Source: an uncultured Anaerolineales bacterium | GTDB taxonomy: Bacteria; Chloroflexota; Anaerolineae; Anaerolineales; UBA6663 | DNA length: 64,000 nt | Assembly (NCBI GenBank): GCA_937952305.1 | Contig: CALFZO010000052.1 | Location: forward strand, 62,001-126,000 | Direction: 5' to 3' | Shown here: one piece after another, positions 26,389 to 35,621 of the stretch | How positions within the stretch are numbered: the first letter of the stretch is position 1 | Layout: every line of letters starts with the position of its first letter | Translations under genes and position numbers: made by a program | Notes under the pieces: generated by a model | Told to the model about the DNA's origin: nothing | The model's database searches: none | What the model saw: only the letters and a program-made list of their open reading frames with translations

Positions 26389-26778
26389 TCAGCGCGCCGG
26401 TTTGTGCCAGGGCCGGAAGGCCAGCAGCGCCTCCAGGCTCGGCCACTCGCCGGTGAAGGTCACGGCGCGGTCATCCAGGGTGACGTGGGCGTTCGGCTTG
26501 GCCGCCGGCCAGGCGATCAGGTCCAGAAAACCCAGGTCGGTGCCGCTGGGCAATTCGCGCTCCGCCCAATGCGCCAGCCAGGCGCGCATGGCCCCCACCC
26601 CGCCGGGCTGGGCGCTGCGCGCCGAATAGACGTGGACGTCGAAGACTTGGGTGGCGCGGCGCACAAACTCCAGGGCGCCCGGCACCGGCGGGTCCGGGAT
26701 CACGTCGGCGCCTTGCCAGCCCGAGGCGTAGGAGTGGAGCACGCCGTCGAAATCCAGGCACAGGATCGGCTTGCGCAT
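26389..26778 (-). CDS. Small HAD-superfamily protein inside the CODH operon
   Basis: A 129-residue protein starting at ATG 26778, 4 bp after the coxD stop. HAD motif I, LDFDGVLHSY, is at residues 7-16 and the probable motif IV LDDRAVTF is near residue 100. The sequence GADVIPDPPVPGALEF and the short length match a small phosphatase-like HAD family common in phages and plasmids. It lacks an obvious cap domain. It is not part of the described cox gene set, so a role in CO metabolism is only suggested by position. Its substrate is unknown. Confidence 0.75.
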   Translation of the reverse strand: MRKPILCLDFDGVLHSYASGWQGADVIPDPPVPGALEFVRRATQVFDVHVYSARSAQPGGVGAMRAWLAHWAERELPSGTDLGFLDLIAWPAAKPNAHVTLDDRAVTFTGEWPSLEALLAFRPWHKPAR

Positions 26779-26782
26779 GGCG

Positions 26783-27676
26783 TCAGGGTTCCGGCTGGGC
26801 CGCAATCCGCGCCAGGAGCGCCTGGGCGGCCGCGCCCTTGATCTTGGCTACGTCGTCCTGATACTTGAGGATGACGCCCAGCGTCTCGTCCACCACGTCC
26901 ACGGCCAGCGCCGTCTGGTCCAGGGCCACCAGCGCCGCCGTCCAATCCAGGGTCTCGGCCACGCCCGGCAGCTTGTACAGGTCTTGCTGGCGCAGCGCCT
27001 GGATGAAGCCGGTGACCTGGCGGGCCAGTTGCGCCGGCGCCGCCGGCACTTTGTTGTGGATGATCTCGAGTTCCTTCTCGAAGTCCGGGTAGTCGATCCA
27101 GTAGTACAGGCAGCGGCGCTTGAGGGCGTCGTGGATCTCGCGCGTGCGGTTGGACGTGATGAGGACGACCGGCGGCCGCTCGGCCTTGAGCGTGCCGATC
27201 TCGGGGATCGTGATCTGAAAGTCCGAGAGCACCTCCAGCAGAAAGGCCTCGAACTCATCGTCGCTGCGGTCGAGCTCGTCGATCAGCAGGATCGGCGGCC
27301 GCGGGCGCGTGTTCTCCAGCGCCTGGAGCAGCGGCCGCTTGAGCAGGAACTCCGGCCCGAACAACTCGGCCTCAGTCGGGCGGTCGCCGCGCGCCTCCAG
27401 CAGGCGCAGGTGCAGGAGCTGGCGCGTGTAGTTCCACTCGTAGACGGCGTGGTGGACGTCCAGGCCCTCGTAGCACTGCAGCCGGATCAGTTCGGCGTCC
27501 AGCAGGCGCGCCAGAACCTTGGCGATCTCGGTCTTGCCGACACCGGCCTCGCCCTCCAAGAACAGCGGGCGGCCGAGTTTGAGGGCCAGGAAGAGGGCGG
27601 TGGTCAGCCCGCGCTCGGCGATGTAGTTCTCGGCGCGCAGAGCGGCCTGTAATTCAGCAATAGACGAAAAGCCCAC
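26783..27676 (-). CDS. coxD: MoxR-type AAA+ ATPase CoxD
   Basis: A 297-residue AAA+ protein. Walker A is GEAGVGKTE near residue 42, Walker B is ILLIDELDRSD near residue 112, and the sensor 1/arginine-finger stretch LITSNRTREIHDALKRRC follows near 152. The family is the MoxR group, chaperone-like ATPases that pair with VWA proteins. In Oligotropha carboxidovorans CoxD is needed for maturation (sulfuration) of the CuSMo site of CODH. Here its natural partner CoxE lies two genes downstream. It is preceded by a 204 bp spacer, the longest in the operon. Confidence 0.92.
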   Translation of the reverse strand: MGFSSIAELQAALRAENYIAERGLTTALFLALKLGRPLFLEGEAGVGKTEIAKVLARLLDAELIRLQCYEGLDVHHAVYEWNYTRQLLHLRLLEARGDRPTEAELFGPEFLLKRPLLQALENTRPRPPILLIDELDRSDDEFEAFLLEVLSDFQITIPEIGTLKAERPPVVLITSNRTREIHDALKRRCLYYWIDYPDFEKELEIIHNKVPAAPAQLARQVTGFIQALRQQDLYKLPGVAETLDWTAALVALDQTALAVDVVDETLGVILKYQDDVAKIKGAAAQALLARIAAQPEP

Positions 27677-27701
27677 GCCTGTCTCCCCAGCCGAGATTCT
27701 G

Positions 27702-27753
27702 CCACAGAGACGCCGAGACTCTGAGCGAGTCGGTGTCTCCGCGCCTCTGCGCG
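27702..27753. repeat. Imperfect inverted repeat in coxG-coxD spacer
   Basis: The spacer contains a CACAGAGAC-type stretch. Its core GAGACGCCGAGACT pairs imperfectly with AGTCGGTGTCTC a few bases on, giving a hairpin around 27707-27739. CACAGAGAC-like units are familiar from intergenic repeats of environmental bacteria. The rest of the 27677-27880 spacer shows no gene. Confidence 0.35.
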
Positions 27754-27880
27754 ATCCCGGACGCGTATCAGACCTGGCCGCCAGCCGGCGGCCGTCTCAG
27801 CACCGTCTGACCGTGCCGCCCAACGGCTCCGCGCTTCAACCGCTTCGGGGCGGGGCGTCTGCCAGAACTTTTGAAAGCTC

Positions 27881-28435
27881 TCAGCCGGCCGCGGCCGGCG
27901 GATCGGCGGCCGGCGGGTCGGCGGCGGGCAGTGGTGCCGAAGCGGCGACGGTGGCCGGCGGCGCAGTGGGCGCGGCCTCCGAGGCGGCGGCCGGCCCTTC
28001 AATGCGTTTGCGGACCTCGTCGAAGAACAGGCCGGTGAGTTTCTGGCTGACGGGCGTCATCATGCGCGCCGCCAGGCTGGCGATCTGGCCGACCACGGTG
28101 ATATCGGCCGACCATTTGAGCTCGGTGGCGCCGTCCGGCGCGTCGACCAGGGCCATCTCGCTGATAACGTCGGCGGCGCTGCCGGGCGCGTTGCCGTGCG
28201 CCTGGATCTTGGCGCGGTTGGGCGCGTCCATCTCCAGGAACTCGGCCGTGCCCGTGAAGCGGGCCTTCACCGAGCCGAAGCCGATGGCGGCGGTGGCCTG
28301 GAACTTCTTGCCGGGTTCCAGGATCTCCACGGTCTCCACGCCCGGCGCGCACTGCGCGACGCGGGTCGGGTCGGTCAGGAATTCCCACACGGTCTGGCGG
28401 GCGGCCTTGATCGTGGTCGTGCCTTCCAGGTGCAT
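27881..28435 (-). CDS. coxG: CoxG, SRPBCC-fold CODH accessory protein
   Basis: A 184-residue protein. Residues 1-145 match the CoxG/SRPBCC (START-like) fold: LEGTTTIKAARQTVWEFLTDP, VAQCAPGVETVE, FTGTAEFLEMD and ELKWSADITVVGQIASLAARM. CoxG members carry a hydrophobic pocket; recent work on the family links it to lipid or quinone binding and to membrane recruitment of CODH. The C-terminal 40 residues are a Pro/Ala-rich tail (APTAPPATVAASAPLP) of unknown use. It is 3 bp from the XdhC-YHS gene. Confidence in the family is high. Confidence 0.9.
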   Translation of the reverse strand: MHLEGTTTIKAARQTVWEFLTDPTRVAQCAPGVETVEILEPGKKFQATAAIGFGSVKARFTGTAEFLEMDAPNRAKIQAHGNAPGSAADVISEMALVDAPDGATELKWSADITVVGQIASLAARMMTPVSQKLTGLFFDEVRKRIEGPAAASEAAPTAPPATVAASAPLPAADPPAADPPAAAG

Positions 28436-28438
28436 CAG

Positions 28439-29479
28439 CTACACTCCCAGAGCGGAAAGGTACTTCAGCGGATCTTTCTCGAACGAGCGCTTGCAGCCCG
28501 GCGCGCAGAAGTAGTAGGTCCGGTCCGCATACACGGCCTGGTAGCGGGCCGTGGCGATCTCCACCAGCATATAGCAGACCGGGTCCAGCGCCTCCCCAGG
28601 CCCGGGCGTCGGGATCTTGGCCGGACGCATGGCCAGGATGGAGGCGGGGAGATCAGAGGGCAGTGAGGGGACGCTTGTGGCGGGAGACTGGAGATTAACC
28701 TTCGCCCCCCGGCGGCGGAGCTGCACGATCTCGGCCAGGATGCTGAGCGCGATCTCGTCCGGCGTCACCGCGCCCAGGTCGAGGCCGGCCGGGCATTTTA
28801 GCCGGGCCAGCTTCTCGGCCGGCAAACCGGACCCGCGCAGGTAGTCCAACACGGCGTCGCGGCGTTTGCGGCTGGCCACCAGGGCCACGTAAGCGGCGTC
28901 GCTCTGCAGCACGACTTCCAGGGCCGGCTCGTCGTAGTTGCCGTGCGAAGCGACGACGACGAAGGCGCCGGGCGGGATCGGCAGGGCGGCCGGCTCAAAG
29001 CCAAGCAGGCGCGCGGCGCCCGGGAACTGCTCGGGCGTGGCGCCCTCAGCCGCCACGGTCACGGCGTACCCCATCGTCCGGGCCAGGGCCGCCAGCGCCT
29101 CCACCACCGGCAGATGGCCGATCAGCCAGAGCTGCGGCGCGGGCAGATGCGGGTCCAGGTAGATCTCGAGCGTGCCGCCGCTGACGCACAACAGCGGCAC
29201 CTCGATGACGCCGGGCTGATCGCCGCGCAGGAACTCCGGCGGCCCGAGGCGCAGGAAACGCGGCGTGCCGTCGGCCAGGGCCTTGAGCGACTCGCGCACG
29301 ACGGTGGGCTGGGCGCACGAGCCCCCCACCCAGCCGTCCAGCGCGCCGTCCGGCGTGATGATGGCCCGGGCCCCGGCCTTGGCCGAGGTGGGCGCGTGGG
29401 CGCGGACCACCGTGGCGATGACGAAGGCCTGGCCGGCCGAGGCCAGGCTGTGCGCGCGGGCGAGGTAGTCGTTCAGCAT
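28439..29479 (-). CDS. XdhC-YHS fusion, candidate metal-insertion factor for CODH
   Basis: A 346-residue protein starting at ATG 29479. The XdhC_CoxI domain has IATVVRAHAPTSAKAGARA and WVGGSCAQPTVVRE. The Rossmann domain has LWLIGHLPVVEALAALARTMGY, VVVASHGNYDEPAL and GLDLGAVTPDEIALSILAEI. After a Pro/Ser-rich linker (about 262-297) comes a YHS domain with DPVCYM (C302) and YYFCAPGCK (C325, C329). YHS domains bind heavy metals, often copper. In an operon whose enzyme needs both Mo and Cu, one protein carrying a cofactor-handling and a metal-binding domain is suggestive. It follows coxL by 72 bp and ends 3 bp before coxG. Confidence 0.87.
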   Translation of the reverse strand: MLNDYLARAHSLASAGQAFVIATVVRAHAPTSAKAGARAIITPDGALDGWVGGSCAQPTVVRESLKALADGTPRFLRLGPPEFLRGDQPGVIEVPLLCVSGGTLEIYLDPHLPAPQLWLIGHLPVVEALAALARTMGYAVTVAAEGATPEQFPGAARLLGFEPAALPIPPGAFVVVASHGNYDEPALEVVLQSDAAYVALVASRKRRDAVLDYLRGSGLPAEKLARLKCPAGLDLGAVTPDEIALSILAEIVQLRRRGAKVNLQSPATSVPSLPSDLPASILAMRPAKIPTPGPGEALDPVCYMLVEIATARYQAVYADRTYYFCAPGCKRSFEKDPLKYLSALGV

Positions 29480-29480
29480 G

Positions 29481-29551
29481 TGACGAAGGGCGAGGGATGA
29501 AGGACGAAAGCCGGTCAACGCGTCCGCTGCCGTCGTCTTTCGTCTTTCGTC
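29481..29551. repeat. GACGAAAG/CTTTCGTC hairpin repeat between coxL and XdhC-YHS
   Basis: The 72 bp spacer carries GACGAAAG at 29503-29510 and two tandem CTTTCGTC copies at 29537-29544 and 29544-29551. These are exact reverse complements and can fold in the mRNA. A similar element with the same two octamers occupies the coxM-coxS spacer at 32461-32519. Confidence 0.55.
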
Positions 29552-31900
<2,349 letters not shown>

Positions 31901-31915
31901 GGTGAGTCTCCTGTT

Positions 31916-31950
31916 GGGGCGGGTCAAGGCGGGTCTGAGGCCCGCCCCTA
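31916..31950. repeat. GGGGCGGG palindromic repeat between coxS and coxL
   Basis: GGGGCGGG at 31916-31923 pairs with CCCGCCCC at 31941-31948, with an inner GGCGGG copy. Read on the coding strand the right arm is TAGGGGCGGG, so the first three bases of the element are the coxS stop codon. GTAGGGGCGGG-type palindromes are common intergenic repeats in environmental bacteria. The hairpin would sit between the coxS stop and the coxL start. Confidence 0.55.
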
Positions 31951-32439
31951 CGCCGGCTGGGCCTCTTGGACCTGCAGCTTCTCGGCCGCGTACTGGATGG
32001 CCTTGACGATGTTCATGTAGCCGGTGCAGCGGCACAGGTTGCCGGAGATGCCCCAGCGGATCTCGTCTTCGGTCGGGTCCGGGTTGGCGCGCAGCAGGGC
32101 CACGGCCGTCAGCATCATGCCCGGCGTGCAGAAGCCGCATTGCAGGCCGTGCTTGGCCGTGAAGCCCTCCTGCACCGGGTGCAGCTGGCCGCCCTGCTCC
32201 AGGCCTTCCACGGTCAGCACGTCGGCGCCGTCGGCCTGGACGGCCAGCACGGTGCAGGCTTTGACGGGTTTGCCGTTCAGCAGGACCGTGCATGCGCCGC
32301 ACGAGGTGGTGTCACAGCCGATGTGCGTGCCGGTCAGGTCGAAGTTGTCGCGGATCAGGTGGACCAGCAGCAGCCGGGCCGGCACGTCGGCGGCGCGCAC
32401 CTGGCCGTTGACGGTGAGTTGGATGTGATGGGTGCTCAT
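31948..32439 (-). CDS. coxS: CO dehydrogenase small (2x[2Fe-2S]) subunit
   Basis: A 163-residue protein. The N-terminal plant-type [2Fe-2S] domain has C42, C47, C50 and C62 (CDTTSCGAC plus a distal Cys). The helical C-terminal domain has C101 and C104 (CGFC) and C136 and C138 (CRC). All eight ligands are present. It relays electrons from the molybdenum site of CoxL to FAD in CoxM. Length matches the family. It lies between coxM and coxL; repeat elements occupy both flanking spacers. Confidence 0.95.
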   Translation of the reverse strand: MSTHHIQLTVNGQVRAADVPARLLLVHLIRDNFDLTGTHIGCDTTSCGACTVLLNGKPVKACTVLAVQADGADVLTVEGLEQGGQLHPVQEGFTAKHGLQCGFCTPGMMLTAVALLRANPDPTEDEIRWGISGNLCRCTGYMNIVKAIQYAAEKLQVQEAQPA

Positions 32440-32460
32440 TGTTTCGCCCTTTACGTGAAT

Positions 32461-32519
32461 GACGAAAGGCGAATGACGAGAGCCGGTTGGCCTTCGTCCT
32501 TCGTCCCCGGTCTTTCGTC
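32461..32519. repeat. GACGAAAG/CTTTCGTC hairpin repeat between coxM and coxS
   Basis: GACGAAAG at 32461-32468 is the exact reverse complement of CTTTCGTC at 32512-32519, with further TTCGTC and GACGA units inside. The element fills most of the 81 bp spacer. It shares both octamers and a GCCGGT core with the spacer element downstream of coxL. Confidence 0.55.
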
Positions 32520-32520
32520 G

Positions 32521-33387
32521 TTACGCCTTCGCCCGCTCCAGCGCCGTCCGCAGCGCCCGCGTGGTCAGGGTGCGGACCAATGACCGCTTGTAGTCCTCGC
32601 TGCCGCGGTAGTCGCCGATCGGCTCGGCGGCCTCGCCGGCCAGCCGGGCCGCCGTTTTGATGGCGCCGTCGTCCAGCGGACGGCCCTTCAGCGCGGCCTC
32701 GGCCGCCCCGCACTGGATCGGCGTGAGGCCGAGGTTGGTCAGGGCCACGCCGGCGGCCGTGCACACGCCGGCCGCGTCCACGTTGACCTGGACGGCCACA
32801 GCCGCGGTGGCGTAATCGCCGACTTTGCGTTCGAGCTTGAGATAACAGCCGCCGTCGCCGGGCTGGCGCGCCGGGATCCGGATCTCGGTCAGGATTTCAG
32901 TCGGCTGCAGCGCGGTCGTGAAGGGGCCGGTGAAGAACTCGCCGATGGGGATGACGCGCTCGCCGCCGGGACCGAGCGCCATGATCTGGGCGCGGTAGGC
33001 CAGCATCGTCGCCGGGTGGTCATTAGCGGGGTCGGCGTGCGCCAGGTTGCCGCCAATGGTGGCCAGGTTGCGGACCAGCGGATCGGCGATCATCCGGGCG
33101 GTGTCGGCCAGGAGCGGGTAACGGGCGCGCACGAGGTCGCTCCCGTCCAGATCCGCCTCGCGCGTCATGGCCCCGATCTTGAGCCAGCCGCCGTCCTCAC
33201 GGAGGTAGGCCAGGCCGTCGATCCGGTTGATGTCGACGAGCAGGGCGGGGGTGGCCATCCGGAACTTCATGGCCGGGATCAGGCTGTGGCCGCCGGCCAG
33301 GACTTTGGCGTCCGGATTCTGCCCGAGGAGCGCGAGCGCCTCAGGCAGAGACGTGGGGGCCGCATAATCGAAGGCGGGTGGGATCAT
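32521..33387 (-). CDS. coxM: CO dehydrogenase medium (FAD) subunit
   Basis: A 288-residue FAD-binding protein. ATG 33387 is preceded by GAGGAG with good spacing; a GTG two codons earlier is less likely. The FAD motifs AGGHSLIP (residues 31-38) and TIGGN (110-114) are both present, as in CoxM of form I enzymes. The C-terminal CO_deh_flav_C region includes KVGDYATAAVAVQV and LTNLGLTPIQC. It accepts electrons from CoxS and hands them to quinone. It is the first gene of the CODH operon, divergent from the BtrH-like gene. Confidence 0.94.
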   Translation of the reverse strand: MIPPAFDYAAPTSLPEALALLGQNPDAKVLAGGHSLIPAMKFRMATPALLVDINRIDGLAYLREDGGWLKIGAMTREADLDGSDLVRARYPLLADTARMIADPLVRNLATIGGNLAHADPANDHPATMLAYRAQIMALGPGGERVIPIGEFFTGPFTTALQPTEILTEIRIPARQPGDGGCYLKLERKVGDYATAAVAVQVNVDAAGVCTAAGVALTNLGLTPIQCGAAEAALKGRPLDDGAIKTAARLAGEAAEPIGDYRGSEDYKRSLVRTLTTRALRTALERAKA

Positions 33388-33474
33388 AAGCACTCCTCAG
33401 GACGGCGGGAAGTGGACCGAGATGTGACCGGCTGATGGCATGGGCGGGTGGGTCACCTCCTGAGGAGCGGGCCG

Positions 33475-33502
33475 TTGACACTTACGGCCAGCAGATTATG
33501 CT
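33475..33502 (+). promoter_or_regulatory. Candidate promoter TTGACA-N16-TATGCT
   Basis: A perfect -35 TTGACA (33475-33480) is followed after 16 nt by TATGCT (33497-33502). It would transcribe towards the BtrH-like gene with a leader of over 200 nt, or make a small RNA. Only the -35 is convincing. Confidence 0.3.
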
Positions 33503-33691
33503 TATCACTTATGGTTTACATTGCCTACGCTTATATTCAACCAAATTTGTCCAGAATAGGGAAGGAACCAGCCGGGCCACTTTGTGGCCCGATTGGACCA
33601 GTCGGCAGGGCCAGCCGGCGGTGGGCCGCGCCCGGGCGGCCGGCCTTCGCCGACTATGTCGCCGTTTTTCGGCCCGAGGCCAATTCCACCC

Positions 33692-33697
33692 TACAAT
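33692..33697 (+). promoter_or_regulatory. -10 element TACAAT for the BtrH-like gene
   Basis: CTACAATGCCCG carries a -10-like TACAAT 35 nt before the ATG. Similar CTACAAT elements precede the giant kinase (45791) and fabF (60582). TTCGGC, 18 nt upstream, is a weak -35. Confidence 0.4.
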
Positions 33698-33732
33698 GCC
33701 CGTATTCGCCCCACCGCTTCAGGAGCACCTTG

Positions 33733-34971
33733 ATGCCCACGCTGAAAAACTACCAACACTTCGCCGGCCGACACTGGGAGACCGGCACGATCCACAACTA
33801 CCTGGCTTACCTGGGTGCCAAGGCCCCGCACACAGGCCGGCCCTACAGTGAAGCCTTGCTGCTCGGTGTCAGCGGCGGCGTGCTGATGGGGTACTTCTCG
33901 TTCGCCTACGCCGGGCACGATCCGCACGTCGCCATCCTGACCCGCAACAGTTTCGATCCGTGGGAGACGCTGCTGGTGCGGCTGGGCGTGGTCCAGCACG
34001 TGCGCCAGACCGCCGACGCGCAGAAGGGCGAGCGCAACCTGGTGGCCGCGCTGGAAGAGGGCCTGCCCGCCATCGTCTGGGCCGATATGTTCAGCCTGCC
34101 CTACAACCACCTGCCCGCGCTCCCGGATTGGTGGGGGGCCTTCCCGGTCCTGGTCTACGGCTTTGAGCCGGACACGGTTCTCATCGCCGACCGCGCCGCT
34201 GTGCCGCTCACGGTCACGCCGGGCGAGCTGGCCGCCGCCCGCGCGCGGGTGAAGAAGGACAAGCATCGCCTGCTCACGCTCGAGCCGCCAAACCCAGACA
34301 AGCTGGCGCTGGCCGTCCAGCAGGGCTTGTGGGACTGCCTCAAGCGCTACACCGAGGCGCCGGTGAAAAACGCCCGAGCCAATTTCGGGCTGGCTGGCTT
34401 CCAGCGCTGGGCCGACGTGCTGACGAAACCCAAGGACAAGCAGAGTTGGGAAAAAGTCTTTCCAGCCGGCGTCAAGCTGTACGCCGGGCTGACGAGCGCG
34501 TTCGATCGCTTCGGCCTGGGCGCCTACGGCGCCGAGCGTGACCGAGGTCTCTACGCCGACTTCCTGGAGGAGGCCAGCGCCATCCTGGAGCGCCCGGCGG
34601 TGCGGGACGCCGCCGACCCGTACCGGGCGGCCGCCCGGGGCTGGCGGGAAGTGGGCCTGGCGCTGCTGCCGGACGACGTGGCGCCTCTGCGCCAGGCGCG
34701 CGAACAGCTCGTGCGCCGGCGCCAGCTCTTCGTCGAGCAGGGCGGCCAGGCGCAGGCCGAGATCGCGGCTCTCAACCAGCAGCTGGACACGCTGCGCGCC
34801 GACCTGGCGCGGGAGTTTCCGCTGAGCGCGCCCGAAGTGGCGGCCCTGCGCGAGCGGATTGCGGCCACGGTCTTGAAAGCGGGCGACCTCGAGCGCGCGG
34901 CCTACGAGATCCTGCAGGCCGCCATGGCGGGCACTCCCGGGACGCGGCGCAGTCCGGGGACGCGGCGCTAG
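33733..34971 (+). CDS. BtrH-like N-terminal domain / DUF4872 protein
   Basis: A 412-residue protein. ATG 33733 follows AGGAG by 7 nt. The opening HFAGRHWETGTIHNYLAYLG and LLLGVSGGVLMGYFSFAY match the BtrH_N domain, and AIVWADMFSLPYN followed by VLVYGFEPD and LIADRA resembles the paired DUF4872 region. The founding BtrH is an acyltransferase in butirosin synthesis that moves an aminoacyl group from a carrier protein. No carrier protein or biosynthetic cluster is nearby. Residues about 320-380 form a likely coiled coil, and the end has a tandem SPGTRR-like repeat. The gene overlaps the response regulator tail to tail by 4 bp. Confidence 0.75.
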   Translation: MPTLKNYQHFAGRHWETGTIHNYLAYLGAKAPHTGRPYSEALLLGVSGGVLMGYFSFAYAGHDPHVAILTRNSFDPWETLLVRLGVVQHVRQTADAQKGERNLVAALEEGLPAIVWADMFSLPYNHLPALPDWWGAFPVLVYGFEPDTVLIADRAAVPLTVTPGELAAARARVKKDKHRLLTLEPPNPDKLALAVQQGLWDCLKRYTEAPVKNARANFGLAGFQRWADVLTKPKDKQSWEKVFPAGVKLYAGLTSAFDRFGLGAYGAERDRGLYADFLEEASAILERPAVRDAADPYRAAARGWREVGLALLPDDVAPLRQAREQLVRRRQLFVEQGGQAQAEIAALNQQLDTLRADLAREFPLSAPEVAALRERIAATVLKAGDLERAAYEILQAAMAGTPGTRRSPGTRR

Positions 34972-35621
34972 ACCAGGCCGCGCCGCGCCGCCTCGGCCGC
35001 CGCCTGGGCGCGCGTGGTCACGCCCAGTTTTTCGAAGATATCCTGGAGCTTGCGCTTGACCGTGGTCTCGCTGAGGTAAAGCTCCGCCGCCATCTTGGGG
35101 TTGCTGGCGCCGGCGGCCAGCAGGCGCAGCATGTGCGTCTCGTCGTCGGTCAGGCCCAACTCGCGCCGGGTGCGTTCGCGGCTCAGGTCGGCGTATTGCT
35201 CCACCACCCGGTTCATGACTGCCGGGCTGAGCGCGCGCTCGCCGCGCTGGACCGCGCGCACCGCGGCGGCCAGCGTCTCGTCGGACGCGCTCTTGAGGAT
35301 GTAACCGTGCACGCCGGCCTGCAGCGCCTGGGCCACGTACTCGTCGTCGTCGAACGACGACAGCATCAGGATGCGCGCGGCCGGGGCCAGCCGGAAGAGG
35401 CCGCGCACGGCGTCCAGGCCGCTCAGGCCGGGCATGCGGATGTCCAGCAGGATCACGTCCGGCTGGGCGGCCTGCGCCAGGTCGAACGCCTGGGCCGCGT
35501 CGGCGGCCTCGCCCACCAGCGTCATGTCCGGGCAGTTAGACAGCAGGCTGCGCACGCCCTGGCGGACGATGGGGTGATCGTCCACGACCAGCACCCGGAT
35601 GAGGCCGCCACCGGCGCTCAT
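34968..35621 (-). CDS. NarL/FixJ-family response regulator
   Basis: A 217-residue protein. The receiver domain has the acidic pair in VVDDHP and the phosphoacceptor D60 in VILLDIRMPG; the conserved Lys lies in GYILKSA. The C-terminal LuxR-type HTH begins near residue 150 with LTDDETHMLRLLAAGASNPKMAAEL, followed by SETTVKRKLQDIFEKLG. ATG 35621 overlaps the stop of the upstream histidine kinase by 4 bp (ATGA), marking a cognate pair. Targets are unknown; the nearest divergent or convergent genes encode the BtrH-like protein and a methyltransferase. Confidence 0.92.
   Translation of the reverse strand: MSAGGGLIRVLVVDDHPIVRQGVRSLLSNCPDMTLVGEAADAAQAFDLAQAAQPDVILLDIRMPGLSGLDAVRGLFRLAPAARILMLSSFDDDEYVAQALQAGVHGYILKSASDETLAAAVRAVQRGERALSPAVMNRVVEQYADLSRERTRRELGLTDDETHMLRLLAAGASNPKMAAELYLSETTVKRKLQDIFEKLGVTTRAQAAAEAARRGLV

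Larger units (their letters stand above)
33388..33732. other. Divergent intergenic region between coxM and the BtrH-like gene
   Basis: These 345 bp hold no gene I can support. A stretch of about 60 bp near 33487-33550 is markedly AT-rich compared with its surroundings and likely contains the coxM promoter; CATAAT on the minus strand (33500-33495) is a possible -10 without a clear -35. GTGACC at 33424-33429 and GGTCAC at 33451-33456 form an inverted pair between that patch and the coxM start, a possible operator. Separate entries list the plus-strand promoter candidates. Confidence 0.45.
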
